This document shows positions 1 to 12,300 of a stretch of 64,000 nucleotides of DNA, piece by piece. The translations under genes were made by a program, and so were the position numbers. Numbering within the stretch: the first letter of the stretch is position 1; every line of letters begins with the position of its first letter. The DNA is from Panicum virgatum (lineage: Eukaryota; Streptophyta; Magnoliopsida; Poales; Poaceae): assembly GCF_016808335.1 (NCBI RefSeq), contig NC_053144.1:68495400-68559399 (forward strand). Direction: 5' to 3'. The notes below the pieces were generated by a model. The model did no database searches. It was given only the letters and a program-made list of their open reading frames with translations, and was not told the DNA's origin.

Positions 1-1800
1 CGTGTGTGTTTGGCCTTAGCGTAACCACGATGCCCCGGCGGGTGGTGATTGGTAGAGCGGCAGTCAATTATGGGAACAGAGCAAACCCAGACATCTGTTC
101 TCTATCAGAGGCCGGGTTCATCAGCTGCGCCCCCTGCGCTGGGCATGCATATGGTGTCCAGAGCTCATGAACCCTGGCTGGCTGCTGGCTCATCCACCAC
201 ACGCCACCCGAATGGACACGCAGACCCAGCACATTCGCTAGCACTGTCTCGCTGGTGAGGTGGTGACGCTCGCCGCGCAGACCGCAGAGCCCCCACGCCG
301 GCCGGCTCGCCGTTGGTTCGATCCGGTGGCCGCCCGGCCGGCCGGCGCTACCCCCCAATACCCATGGCGCCAGAGACAGGTCGCTCATCACGTGAACACA
401 CGCGGTGGTGGAGCGGAACGGGTCGTGCGTGCGTGCCCGGGGGCATCGATGATCAGTCAACCGCCCATGCCCACGGTGAAACGATGCTTTTTTTTTTTGA
501 GATTACGGTGAAACGATGCTGACACAAGGGGAGGACTGAGGAGGGGCGTGGAAAAGAGAAGACCGTACCCCCTCGCATACGCCAGCGGCGCACGCCGACC
601 CACACCACACCCCGCGTCGTGGCCGTAGCGGCCGCGGGCGGGTGGGTGCGTCCACGCGCGGACACCGCCGCTGTTTGCGGGGCGGCACCGTGCCCTCACG
701 AGCGAGAGAGCCGTCGATCCAGCGGGCCGGCCGCCGCTAGCTAGCTAGCTAGCGAGAGGGGGATAGGAGGGATCCGCCGCGCGCCGGCCGGCCGGCTCCG
801 TCGTAGCGTCGTCGGCGTCCCTCCCTCGTTTGCGGGGCGGCCCCGCAGGCCCTGTCACCTCACAACTGTTCGCGCGCGCGCCCGCGGATGCCGGCCGCGC
901 CCCCGTGAACCGCCCGCTTGCGCCGCGCGGCCCCCTCGCTTTGTTCCCGCGCGCGCCTTGTCAGCCGGTCGCTGCTGGGCTGCCTGCTGCCGGTATGGCG
1001 TGGCACGGACGGGGTACCGGCGGGGATGGCAGGGCAGGGGCATCGGCTGCCTGCTGCCGGTATGGCGTGGCATGGACTTGTGAGTCCGCACGGACCGCCG
1101 GACGTTGGCCGGCCACACCTATCGTCCGTCGCCGATCAGTCTATGGAGCTCTCGATGGATGCTCAGGTAGAGAGAGAGAGAGAGATGCTCTCGTTGAAAA
1201 TACCGCGCACGTATTGCGTGTGGTGTATGACAAGGGGAAAGAACCCGATTGAAATTCCCTGCGTCTCCATCGCGTGGACTGTGTGACGGCCCCCGTATCA
1301 CTGCTAGATTTGCTTTCGTACTACTACGCTCCAACTGGCTACGACGTGTTGGCAGCACCAACACGTACGAATCCAATACAGGCGCAGACGTACCAATCAC
1401 CCCGGACCCGGATAACGAACGATACCCGGCCGGGACGCGCAATGCATGAATCCTACCTAGTACACGCGCGGTGGAACCATCGGCTCGGCTAAGCACGCAA
1501 CTGACGATGGCGATCAGCAGGCGCCGTGGCATGATTGCTCGCGCATCCGTGTACGCCCTAGCCAACCGCCAGCTCTGTCATCCAGCAGCCAGCACAGCCG
1601 TCGACAGCCGATCCGATCTGACTCGGCGACAGCGACGCGGGCGGCGGCGTCTGCTCGGCGCTCCGCTCCGGCCACCATCCATCCATCCATCATCCCCCGA
1701 TCGAGCTCGAGCTCGAGGACGAAACGGGGGGACATGCACATGCCTGGCGCGCGCACGCGACGTCGCCACCTGACCCGAGGCGTGTGAGCTCACGGTGGGC
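1..1800. repeat. Upstream flank of unit 1 (duplicated at 25809-27932)
   Basis: GC-rich non-coding sequence upstream of the first bHLH gene, repeated with high identity at 25809-27932. Open frames here are short, overlap on both strands and match no family I recognise. The copies differ by indels. This copy alone has about 100 bp near 41-140 and about 370 bp near 460-825. The other copy has about 185 bp near 26400-26580 that is reduced here to a short direct repeat of nearby sequence (about 1040-1078). Homology starts at base 1, so the left boundary of the duplicated unit may lie outside the window. Confidence 0.85.
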
Positions 1801-2433
1801 CGTGCAGCGGCCGTGCGCCACCCCATCCGGCGGCCGTACCAACTCGTCAAAACGGCCATGGAATCTGGCATTAAATTAAACAACGGCGCCTAGCTAGCCC
1901 GGCCCTTTTTTGACGCTCGTCGCCTCGCCGCTGCGCCGTGACAGTAAGTCTCCGCCGGGCCTACCAGCCTGATGACAACCCGATTAACTAGTAGGGCTAA
2001 AAATTCCATTTGCTTCCAGACCTCGGTCGGTCGAACGCCGCCAGCGACGAGGGGGATTTAAAAAGGGAAGCCCGCTCCGCCGCGAGATTGCAGATTTCAG
2101 GCGAAAACGACGTGCCCCGGCCGATAATTCAAACCGAATGTTGCCGAGGGGATCGGATTAAACTAATGCGCAGATTCCCAGTCCATTCTTAGGCGCCCAT
2201 GCTTTGCTACTTGCAGAGTGACCGACGGGTGTCCGGGTTTGTGGCGATGCCCATGCCGAGCGCGATACGCCGCCTGAACCAACGCGCCCGCGAGAGCACC
2301 AGACGGCCGGTGGTCATTGCCAAGGAATAATTGTCGCTCAGGTTGCGAAGGACACGCACCGGCCGGCCCCGCCGGGGATTAATTCCCAGGTTGCTTCCGT
2401 GCTCAACCCCACACGCTGCAAGTTGGGCATGTG
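1801..2433 (+). promoter_or_regulatory. Proximal 5' flank of bHLH copy 1, absent from copy 2
   Basis: This 633-bp non-coding stretch lies between the duplicated distal flank and the duplicated gene. In the second unit homology stops at 27932 (equivalent to 1800) and resumes at 46879 (equivalent to 2434), so the whole segment is missing there and transposons stand in its place. Its position makes it the likely proximal promoter of bHLH copy 1. I did not identify specific binding sites. Confidence 0.6.
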
Positions 2434-2471
2434 GTGGTGCTACCAGCCGACGGCCGCGTTCATCACTTTGT

Positions 2472-2477
2472 TATAAG
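2472..2477 (+). promoter_or_regulatory. Putative TATA box of bHLH copy 1
   Basis: TATAAG sits 86 bp upstream of the chosen ATG, a reasonable distance for a plant core promoter with a 5' UTR of about 50-60 nt. The motif and its surroundings are preserved in the second copy at 46917-46922. This is inferred from position and motif only. Confidence 0.4.
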
Positions 2478-2557
2478 CTAAGCGTGAGGGTTTGTGCGGG
2501 GTAGCATCTAGTATCCGTGAGAGTGAGAGAGGAGCGAGGAGGAGAGCTCGGCCGGGC

Positions 2558-3548
2558 ATGGAGCTCGACGAGGAGACGTTCTTGGACGAGCTCATGTCGC
2601 TGCGGGGGGAGGCGGCGCCGTGGCAGGGCTACCCCGGCGGCGTCATGATGAGCGACCTCCTCTTCTACGGCGCCGACGCGAGAAGCGGCGGCGGCATGGA
2701 CCTGCCGCCGTTCCAGGAGCTGGTGCCCATGCCGCCCGCGGCGCCCCCGCACGAGGAGTTCAACTTCGACTGCCTGAGCGAGGTGTGCAACCCTTACAGG
2801 AGCTCCGGCGTCGCCGCCCCGGGGGAGGCAGCGCCCGGCCAGACGCTCGACGCTCCCCTTCACGACGCCATGGTGGACGAGGAGCCGAGCGGTGATAAGG
2901 GGCAGTGCTACGGAGGCGGGGGCAGCTCCCCGACGTTCGTGTTCGGAGGAGGCGCCGGCGAGAGCTCGGAGATGGCGCCCATCAGGGGTGTCGGCGGCCC
3001 CCACCACAAGACCAAGCTCCACGGCGCGCCGTCAAAGAATCTCATGGCTGAGAGGCGCCGGAGGAAGCGGCTCAACGACCGACTCTCCATGCTCCGCTCC
3101 ATTGTTCCAAAGATCAGCAAGGTAATAAACAAAGCATCCGGGCTATCGATTGATCGACTAGCTAGCTTTAATTTGTAGTTAAGGTTTCATTATGCATGTA
3201 TGTATGTGATGACTAGCGACGACTAAAACCGATCGATCGTATATATGCTGGTGTCGCGGCTGGTCATCAGATGGACAGGACATCCATTCTTGGGGACACC
3301 ATTGACTATGTGAAGGAGCTGACAGAGCGGATCAAAGCCCTTGAGGAGGAGATCGGCGCCTCGCCGGAGGACCTGAACCTTCTGAATACCTTGAAAGATT
3401 ATTCGTCCAACAGTAACAATGAGATGATGGTGAGGAACTCCACCAAGGTATGCACGCCTCTCATATTCACATGCATACACTACACTCTCGAGTCCCGATC
3501 ACTATGCATGTATCTAGCTCGACTGTAGAGCACAGCAATATCGATTGT

Positions 3549-3591
<43 letters not shown>

Positions 3592-4056
3592 GACACACAC
3601 ACACACACAAACAAACAGCTGATGTGATTTTTTTTTTTGATCCATGTGGCCGGCCGGGTCGTCACAGTTCGACGTCGAGAAGCGGGACAACGGGAGCACG
3701 AAGATCGAGATCTGCTGCCCCACAAACCCCGGGGTGCTGCTGTCCACGGTGAACGCGCTGGAGGTGCTGGGGCTGGAGATCGAGCAGTGCGTGGTGAGCT
3801 GCTTCAGCGACTTTGGCATGCAGGCCTCTTGCTTACAAGTAAGTAATAATAATCAAGGGGTTTTGCATTGTTTGATCTGAAATACTGTTCCATATGCAAT
3901 CGTTCATCGGCCTCATTAATCCAGCTCTACCTGTATGTTTTACAAGTATTTGTTGTCAATTTATGGTAGGAGGACGGGAAGCGGCAAGTGATAAGCACCG
4001 ACGAGATAAAGCAGGCATTGTTTAGGAGTGCCGGGTATGGAGGGAGATGTCTCTAG
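2558..4056 (+). CDS. bHLH transcription factor, bHLH61/bHLH93-like, copy 1 (4 exons)
   Basis: Exons 2558-3121, 3271-3447, 3668-3838 and 3970-4056 encode 332 residues; all introns are GT-AG and in frame. The protein begins [15 protein letters not shown], the N-terminal motif of plant subgroup IIIb bHLH proteins related to Arabidopsis bHLH61/93; this motif decides the start over an in-frame upstream ATG at 2492. The bHLH domain spans roughly residues 159-210, with basic-region N161, E165, R168 and R169, a set expected to bind E-box DNA. Residues 248-332 form an ACT-like C-terminal domain typical of the subgroup. Family knowledge predicts a nuclear, dimerising regulator; the target pathway cannot be read from sequence. 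Intron 2 holds a CT/CA microsatellite. The second copy is at 46992-48657. Confidence 0.92.
3553..3609. repeat. CT/CA microsatellite in bHLH copy 1 intron 2
   Basis: A (CT)n tract of about 18 units is followed directly by a (CA)n tract inside intron 2. The second copy carries the same compound repeat at about 47977-48009 but with roughly half the units, so the locus is length-variable between duplicates. Confidence 0.9.
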
Positions 4057-5090
4057 CAGGTCGAAGTTTCATCCAACGCATGGAATTGAATATAAATCCG
4101 GTCGATTATTGGTCGTTCTTGTTCTTGATGCCTTCCGTCCCGTGGCTTTGCTCCATGAATTAATATAGAGCTATATATATAGTAGTGTTCATCTATGAGT
4201 GTAGCTAGTATGAGCCATCTGAATCCCAGCAAATTAAAGATTTGCTCAGGTATTGTAAGTTGATCATTTCTTGTGGTTTGTATAATTTTGGATCATGGCT
4301 TGTATGCAGTACTCCTGCTTGTATGTGGGATTATTGATACCATGTATCACGCGACATGGTTTGGGTTAAATGCCAAGAACCTGGATTGTTTCTTATGTAA
4401 GTTTAGCTGTGGACTTTTGTTCTTTTCCTTCCAGGAAACGGTTCATACAGTTCTTAGATTTGTCATGGAGCTACCATATGCTCATATGAGGAAACAGTAG
4501 TGTTATGTGGTTTTATTCCCTTTGCTAGCTTGGTGCTTAATCGCGAGTCAGCAACCGTATGCAGGCGCTGCTAAGTACATAGCATATTGGGTAGAGAACA
4601 AGGAAGAACTTGGCCTGTTTATATGGCGATCCTGTTCCCTGATAGTTCAATGACGACATGCAAAGTATGTAAGCGCAGTAGTCTCTAGCTATATGCATTT
4701 TAGCACGTACACTAGTACATGGAATGATAGTGATTCGTTATTTTATGGTCCATGTAAACAGTAGAGATCCAAAATCGTACATGGATGCGTGACAAAGAAC
4801 AAATCGATGTCTGAATACACACAAATCGTACGGATATGGCTCTATGATGAAAATTCATTTTAAACTCTGAATATATATGCATATGTGCCTCGTAACCAAC
4901 TTGGGTACGTACATTCTCTTTTCTGCTTCCCGATTGCAATAGTTAAACCTGTCTATGATTTTCAACCGAAGGAGCATACATATTGTAAAAGATTAAAGTG
5001 CATGATCTCCTTAAACTTATTTGTATGAGGAACTTTGCTCTTAAATTATATATTTGGACCCTTAAACTTGGTTTCATGTGCCATCTAATA

Positions 5091-5349
5091 CTCCCTCCAT
5101 ATAGGATTTAGATGTCGTTTTGGACAAGATTTGAGTCAAACATTGGGAATATAAATCATGAATAACTTTTAAGTTATTGAGTTTGAAAAAGTGAAAATTA
5201 TATGAATAGATTTGTCTTAAGAAACACTTTCATAAAAATATACATATATCACTTTTCAACAAATATTTTTATAAAAATAAGCGGTCAAAGTTATGCTTTG
5301 AAGACCGTGTCGCTGTCCTAGACGTCATCTATTTACTATATGGAGGGAG
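5091..5349. mobile_element. Stowaway-like MITE, copy 1
   Basis: A 259-bp AT-rich element bounded by inverted CTCCCTCC / GGAGGGAG termini and flanked by TA dinucleotides (5089-5090 and 5350-5351). This is the hallmark of Tc1/Mariner-type Stowaway MITEs, which are very common in grasses. It is non-coding and lies between the bHLH and ankyrin genes. The duplicate is at 49706-49965. Confidence 0.8.
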
Positions 5350-5933
5350 TAAGTCCTTATATATGCTTTCAAAATACATATCTGGATCCTTAAACTTGAC
5401 TTCAGTTGTCATCTGGGTCTATGTACTCTCAAAATGCTGTGTCCTTCTTAAATAAATATAACTTCATTATACTCAAATAGATTAACTTTTTTGCTTAGCA
5501 TGTGTAGAAAATATTGATGTGTATCAACCAAGAAAGCTTGATGATTTTTCGCTTCTGACGCAATTCCTATCTTGCTAGGTGTACATGACAATTACGCTCG
5601 ATTCTTGGAAGATTGTTAAAAAATTTAGTAACTTGTAGCTGTACTTTGCAAACTAGAATCAAACGCTTAGAAATGAAACACGCCATGGCAGCAAAATGAG
5701 TAAAAAAAAAGAGGACAATGAAAGTAATGCTCGATTAAAAAGTATAACAATTTAATCCTATCATACTTTATTAGTTGGAGGCCCAATTGGCTAATTCCTA
5801 GCCCAGATAGAACCAAGCATTCGACCGGCTGGCTTGGTCCGATCCGGCCCAGGCATAAACGGTCGGGTTCACCGGCCAATCCTCTCCGCTTCCGACGCGG
5901 GACGGCCTCACCGCACGGAGAGGGGTCGACGCC

Positions 5934-8780
5934 ATGACGCCGGCCGCCATATCCCACCACCACCACCGCCTCCTCCTCCCCTTCCCGTCCCCGATCCAAA
6001 CCCTAAACCCTTTCGCCACCTCCTCGCCTCGCCCCCGCCATCAACTCCCAAAATCCATCGTCATATCCCTATCGCCCCGACCAGCCTTCTCCTCTGCCTT
6101 CGCGGTCGCTGCCGTCGACGACGACGAGGATGTCGTCATCGGGGACTGCCTCGTGTTTGACGACGAGGCCTTCGAGGAACCGGACCTCGACCTCCCCTCG
6201 TCCCCGCCGCCTCCGAGCGCCTCCCGATGCGGCCGGAGGGCGGAGGCCAGCTACGGTTCGAGCCTGGTGCCGGAGAGGTGGAGGGATGCCGCGGAGGAGA
6301 TCAACCTGACGAAGAAGGAGAAGCGCCGCATATCTCATGGGCTGCGATTCGGGAGTCGCCTCGAGCGGCGGGCGCCCCCGGCCGTTGCCGCCCCTGACGA
6401 ATTCCGCGCGTACCGCAAGGGGACGCTGCAAGGGGAGAGTGAGCACGTTGCAAATGTATACTGGGGGCCACTGGAGAGGACTCTTCCGCCGGCAGAGAAG
6501 GTGGAGGAGCCTCCGCCGCCGGAGCCGGGGACGCGTGTGGCCCCGAAGAACCCGAGGATGGGGATGGATGTTGGCAGCCTTGAGGACATTTCCGAGTTTT
6601 TTAGCAGTCGGGAGTATGTTCAGGGCGAGATGGAAGACAGCAAAGGCCCCAAAAGTGAGTTCTGATGACATGTTTTACGATATTGAAATGCTGCACCGAT
6701 CAGCCCTTTTTTTTCCTTTGGATTTTACAATAAAGAGTAGTTTAAATCGATCATTCAAATATAAAAACTCACTGCATCCACCAATAACACCGCAACAGAT
6801 AGAATCATGGCAGTTCATGAGCTTACATCAAATGGCAATGCAATAGCTCCTTCAGTGGTGATGCAATGTAGAATACGTGTGCTTTTACTGCTGTTGCCAG
6901 GTTCTTATATTACTGCAAATGGCTTTGGACAATTCTTCACACTCATACCTTACAGCAATCTATGCCCAAACAGATATTATCAATAGTGCGTTGCAAATTA
7001 TATTGCCTCAGTAGACATGTTAGTTTCTCTAGCTATACTAGGATGGCTGATTGTTAGACAATGCCGCTTTTCTGAAAGAATACATCACCTGCTGTTTGGC
7101 CAGTTGGATGAAGTAGAAGTTCATTTCGATACAACTTTCATTAATTTCTTATATGTCATTCTTTTGTTTATTAATTATTATGCATAACAATTACTTCTTT
7201 TATACTTCAGACCGTCAGAAGCTATTCTCGAATGAGGAGAAGGTTCTTCTGAACAAGCGAGTGCCTGATCTGGAAGCCGCTGCTTCTGTAAGCAATCCCT
7301 ATTCATAACAGATCAGTTTTTGTTGAGTCAATAGTAATGTGTAGTAGCGGCTACTTTCTGAGTCATGAGAACCATGGAGATTTTTATTTTTATACTCACT
7401 TCTTAAGATGTGCGGATCTTCTGCCTCTTAGCCTGGTTTATGATGATTTTTGTCATTTCAAGTTTACTTTCTTGTGTAATGCGATCTTTTATCTATTCCT
7501 TGTAGAGTAAATGGCTTCCACTTCACACCCTTGCTGCATCTGGGGATTTCTATCTGTTGGAAAGTCTTTTAAAACATAATGTGGACATAAATGCGCTTGA
7601 TAAGGTAATTGTTACTGTTTAACCTTTTGCTTTGTGTGACTTCTTTGTTTTTTAGGTCATTACCGTTGATTTCACCTTTTTCTGGTTCCCTTAGGATGGT
7701 TTGCCAGCAATTCACAAAGCAATTCTTTCAAAGAAGGCTGCTATTATCAACTATCTTTTAAGGAACTCAGCAAATCCATTCATCCAAGATAAAGTGAGTG
7801 CAGACCTTGTCTAACATGCTTGTAAACTGTTTATGTAGAACCTATTTGCAAGCAGCGTTATTTGGACCTGTCTTCATTACTTTAGGTCCCTTGGTGCCTC
7901 GATCTGAAAGTTGGCTCTTTGAGTATTTGCCTTTTCTATTTCTGTATGCCAAAGTTTATTGCATTTGCCTTATTTAATCATCATTGCTGTGATGATGAAC
8001 TGGCATGCTCCTTGATTCCCTCTGGTCTGATGCAATATTATAGATGAGATTTATTTTCCATGTGTTTTATGTTTCTTGTCACTTGTGCTGATTTAATCCC
8101 ACCAACTTCACAATTTTGGTGACACAGGATGGTGCAACCCTAATGCATTATGCTGTCCAAACTGCATGCAGTCAGACCATAAAGACTCTTTTGCTGTACA
8201 ATGTTGACATCAACCATCCAGACGATGTATGCTAAGTTCTTGAAATATCTTGCTTTATTTTCTCTTCTGTTAGTTGGACTAACTGCGTGGCTTCACCACT
8301 TGCAGTATGGATGGACACCTTTGCATCTTGCTGTACAAACACAGAGGACTGACATTGTGAAGCTACTGCTAATAAAGGGGGCCGATAGAACTCTGAAAAC
8401 CAAAGTAAGTAAAGTGAATATTCAACAGTTCTCAATTGATTTAGTATGAACACATTTATGGAGGCTGAACTGAATTGTTTGTGAATCGCATTCGCTGAAT
8501 TCTGAAATAACATCACGTTGTCACCCCAATTTTTTCATTGTATTTTTCCATGGTAGTTACGATGCATTATGGCAGTCTAATGTTTCCTATATTCTTCTGA
8601 AACAAGTGCTCTGCTAAATGGGGAATAATTTTGTTGGTGAATTCCTTTCAGGATGGATTGACCCCTTTGGAGTTGTGCCTCCGTCTAGGCCACCATGTGC
8701 GGACATATGAGCTTATCAAACTACTTAAAAGCTTCCGAGGACAAAAACAGCATGCTTCGGTTTACCTGGAGGGTGTGTGA
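5934..8780 (+). CDS. Plastid-type ankyrin-repeat protein (AKRP/EMB506-like), copy 1 (7 exons)
   Basis: Exons 5934-6654, 7211-7287, 7506-7604, 7695-7793, 8128-8226, 8306-8404 and 8652-8780 encode 440 residues with GT-AG introns. The first 60 or so residues are rich in S, P, H and R with few acids, like a chloroplast transit peptide; an acidic linker follows. Residues 267-440 are ankyrin repeats. Exons 3 to 6 are each exactly 99 bp, one 33-residue repeat per exon, with [21 protein letters not shown] and DGLTPLE repeat starts. The repeat array and the length resemble Arabidopsis AKRP (about 435 residues), whose partner is EMB506; both are needed for plastid differentiation and embryo development. 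Assignment to AKRP rather than EMB506 is inference. The duplicate is at 50550-53401. Confidence 0.9.
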
Positions 8781-9210
8781 CCAGTTGGAGTCAATGAGGT
8801 TTATGGCCGAGATTGGCTTGCTGGGTGCCACTTTTCAGTGTACGGTATTGCTTTGAGTTTGAGGTAGGTACAGGCCAACTAGATGTTTTTGATTCATTTA
8901 TTTTCCTTTTTTGTTTTCTTTTTGTTGGCCTGACTGGACCAATTGGTTGCAGGAAGTAGTTTACCTTCAGAACTGAAAGCAATGACATGGCAGTGCTCCT
9001 GGCCTAGTTTTCAAAGAAAAAAAAAACACTGAAAGCAATGAGTAGATCAGGTTACAGTTGAGATTGAGCCCATGAGATTGTTGATGACCAAACCTTTCCT
9101 TAGGTCAGAGCTCTACTATAATTGGGGGTGAGCCACTGAGCTATGACAAAATATATGTAATGAATGCCAAAAACTTTTATCAGATTCGCATCTGTCTTCT
9201 TTTGGTCCAT

Positions 9211-9335
9211 GGGACGCGTGTTTGGGACAGCCTGATCCCGGCCCAGTCAACGTGGGGGCGGGCCAGGAATTTGACTAGATTTCCGCCCTACCAACGTGCA
9301 ATGGGCCATGATTGCACTGTCCCAAACAGGCCCTT
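9211..9335. mobile_element. Small MITE with GTTTGGGACAG termini, copy 1
   Basis: A roughly 125-bp element with inverted ends GTGTTTGGGACAG and CTGTCCCAAACAG, of the GGCCTGTTTGG class common in grass MITEs. No open frame is present. Target duplication is not clear, so the superfamily is uncertain. The duplicate is at about 53834-53957. Confidence 0.55.
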
Positions 9336-12300
9336 AGGTGGAGACCTTTTTCACATTTATTCAATAGTTGTACGGGGTAGTATATGCAAATAAACATGAG
9401 TTGTACCTACCCTTTTTCCCATATAGTTTGCTGTGATGGATTGGGAAATTCCGTTATTAAATATTGGATACATTGTTTCTGTGGTTGGCATTCTTTGTTT
9501 ATTTTTTTCTCGATTGGTATTGTCTATGTTTTTCTTGTTGATTTTGGCACTTGCAGTTGCCACCTGGAATAGTTGAACCCGCAACTATTCAAGTGTTGAT
9601 TTTTCTTTTTTTGGTTTTTTTTACACAAGTTTTTTGTTCAACCACAAATTTTGTATGATGATAGATGTTTGCATACTCTAACCATTCATATTTTTTATGC
9701 ACCTATGTAGTAAGTTTGGTTACCCAGTACCGAGATGGTAATATTCTCCCGGAAACAAAGCCTGTTAGACTGACACTGTCCGTAACATACATATTTGTTT
9801 TTGTTATTCCACCAACTTATCAATTGCTGATACGTTTGCAAACCTTGATCACAAAAGTACAAGGATGAGGATTTTATGCACTCATGTCCATATGCTCGAT
9901 GCAACTAATTTTGCTACCAGACTTTCAGATCTGAACTTCTCCCAGAAAACCCATGCCAGTTCTGTTGTCTTAAAGAGTGCCTGGACAGTTTCTTTGGTCC
10001 CTGGGGTTGGTTGCCCATCTCAGCAGGCTTTATGGGCAATTACATGCATCAACTAAATTCCATTTGTACACACCTTCTGATGAGCAACCAATGCCCCCAG
10101 CCCAGGATCTACTGCCGTACCCCCAACGATCCTGTCTAGCCCTTGCTTTCTTCATGGTCATTTTCTGGGCCGCCTTGAATGGCCTGCATTGCACGTCAAA
10201 CATTCCCAGAGAGCAGAACTGCAGTTGCAGCTCCAGTAAATAATCGAAGCATGGTCCAGGAAAATGGTAATCAGCTCAAACCAGCCCATTTAAGTCCCAG
10301 GAAAATGGTAGTCAGTCCAAAGGTTTTTCTTTTCTTTTTTTTAAAAAAATAAATAAAGACATGTCATGACCGCTACATTTTCTATAGAGAAAGGTGAAAT
10401 GGGCGGCAAATCAAGTCACAGCAAGGTGAGCAGACGGCAGACCAGGGCGGACCAGACTCCATGCATCCATGTGGGCATGTGGCGGAGTGGCGCTTGTCTC
10501 TGCCCAGGCATTGATGAATCGGCGTGGGTACCGGACGGGAGCCCCCTTGCCGTGGCGGCCCGTGGCGGCCCGGAGCGGGGGTTGGAGAAGTGAATGAGGG
10601 AATCTTTGTCTGACGCTATGGAGGCCAGGCCACGGCAGTCGGCAGGGCCTCCTCCGGCCAGGTCCGGCACTCCGGCCGTGCATCTCCCTCATCCTCCGGC
10701 TGATCTAGCTAGCAGTGATACTAGTGTAAATGCTGGCGCTGCCTGCCTGACCAAAGTGAGCATGCCCCATATTCTTTCTCTACCTGCTGTCCCCTTTGAT
10801 GCTTTTCCCTGCCATCTCATTTACGCTCGTCTCATTACTTCCCCTAGTTACTCCTTTGCAAGTCCCAACTACCTACCCACGGGGATCTCGCCCTTTTGAT
10901 TTACAGTAGTAGTAGAAGTATATGGACACCGCGGCTCATGCATACATATACCCTGGGAAATATTAGTACTACCAAATACAGTGACATAATCTATCAGAGA
11001 TGGTTGGGAGCTATACATGCATGATGAATTACTTTCATCAGTCAACAACTCTTTTGACTATATGTAACCATGGGAGTACTGCATGCGTAAGCAAGAACAT
11101 TTGAAATGTCCTCTCACTCACAGCCTGATCAGATGAATGTATAATGTAGTATTTGGATTATTCGAACTACCAAATTATCCTGAGAGTCACCCAAGTAATG
11201 CAACCGCACTCTTTAATTTTGCAGATGCTCTCCATTCTCTCAAACGGGAAACCAAGTGGTATTTGCTGGCTCATCACATGTGGTTCACTATGGAGTAGTA
11301 TGATCAGCGCTATCTTTTTATTTGTACAATTTAAGACAATCTATATTGGTCTTATCAGATTTGGAGTATTATTTTACTATATATCTCTAAAACACGATTC
11401 CGGTGTCATTCCCCGGCCTCTCATCGCGCCACATCACTAGAAAAAAATCGACGGTCCGATCGGACCCTCGAACGGCCAGCATGCGCCGCTGTGCCGCCGC
11501 ACCTCCCGCCGGCGGGAGGCCCGGTCCTCGCGCAGGAGTCCCGTCGCCGCCTGCTGCTCGCCGCCGCGCCCCTCCGCTACCGGCCTCGCACGCCGCCGGC
11601 CGTCCTCGGCTCCGCCGCTAGGAGGGCGCAGGGGAGTGGGGAGCGCCCCCACGAGCCGGCCGCCGCCGCCCGCTGCCAGCCCGAGCTCCGCCCCCCCGGC
11701 TGCAACCCCGCCGTCCGCCTGCCAGATCCGGGCGCCGGAGCCGCACCCCCCACCCATCTGCAGGTGAGTTGCTCGGGGCCTCGGCCTCACCGCCCGCTCA
11801 GATCCCGGCCGCCAGCCGCCCCCCATAGGCGCAGCCCCGGTTACTAGCCCAGCGCGGGCACGGGCGCGGCCGCCGGCGCGGCTGTGGGCCCCCGGCTCGG
11901 AGCGCTTCCCCCAGCCCAGCGCGGGCGCGACCCCCCCACGCGGCCTGGTCAGAGGTGGAACCGCCTCCTCTCTATTTCCTCCGTGTGGACATGAGGAGAT
12001 AAGGGAGAGAGAATGGAAAAAGTGGCGGTGTGGCCTTCCGAGAGGATAAGATCGGTGGGAGGCTCAGCCTCATTAATATTTGCTGACCAGACTGCAGCAG
12101 CTCGTGACCTCTGTCCACCGGCTCAAAAATAAAAGGCCTGAAGCCTTTTAAGCCCTTTTTCGATTAGATACACAAAGACTCTTGATTTGTGCATAATAGC
12201 AGCCCAAAGCCTGCTATAATATTCAATAGTGGTCTGAAGTCCACTATATTAACTTTCATTACATGTTATTATTTTATGCATTTTAAATTCCTGTAATTAT

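Noticed and set aside
4273..4500. 75-codon frame in the bHLH 3' region, open in both duplicates (48889-49116)
   Set aside because: The copies are too recent for conservation to be informative. It has no family match, and it is probably 3' UTR or downstream sequence.
6069..6671. 200-codon minus-strand frame over ankyrin exon 1 (also 50685-51287)
   Set aside because: Antisense shadow of a GC-rich exon whose sense strand has a clear start, splice sites and a continuing protein.
8201..8449. 82-codon frame overlapping ankyrin exons 5 and 6
   Set aside because: It reads through intron sequence in a register that includes exon 6. The spliced model with 99-bp exons explains the sequence better.
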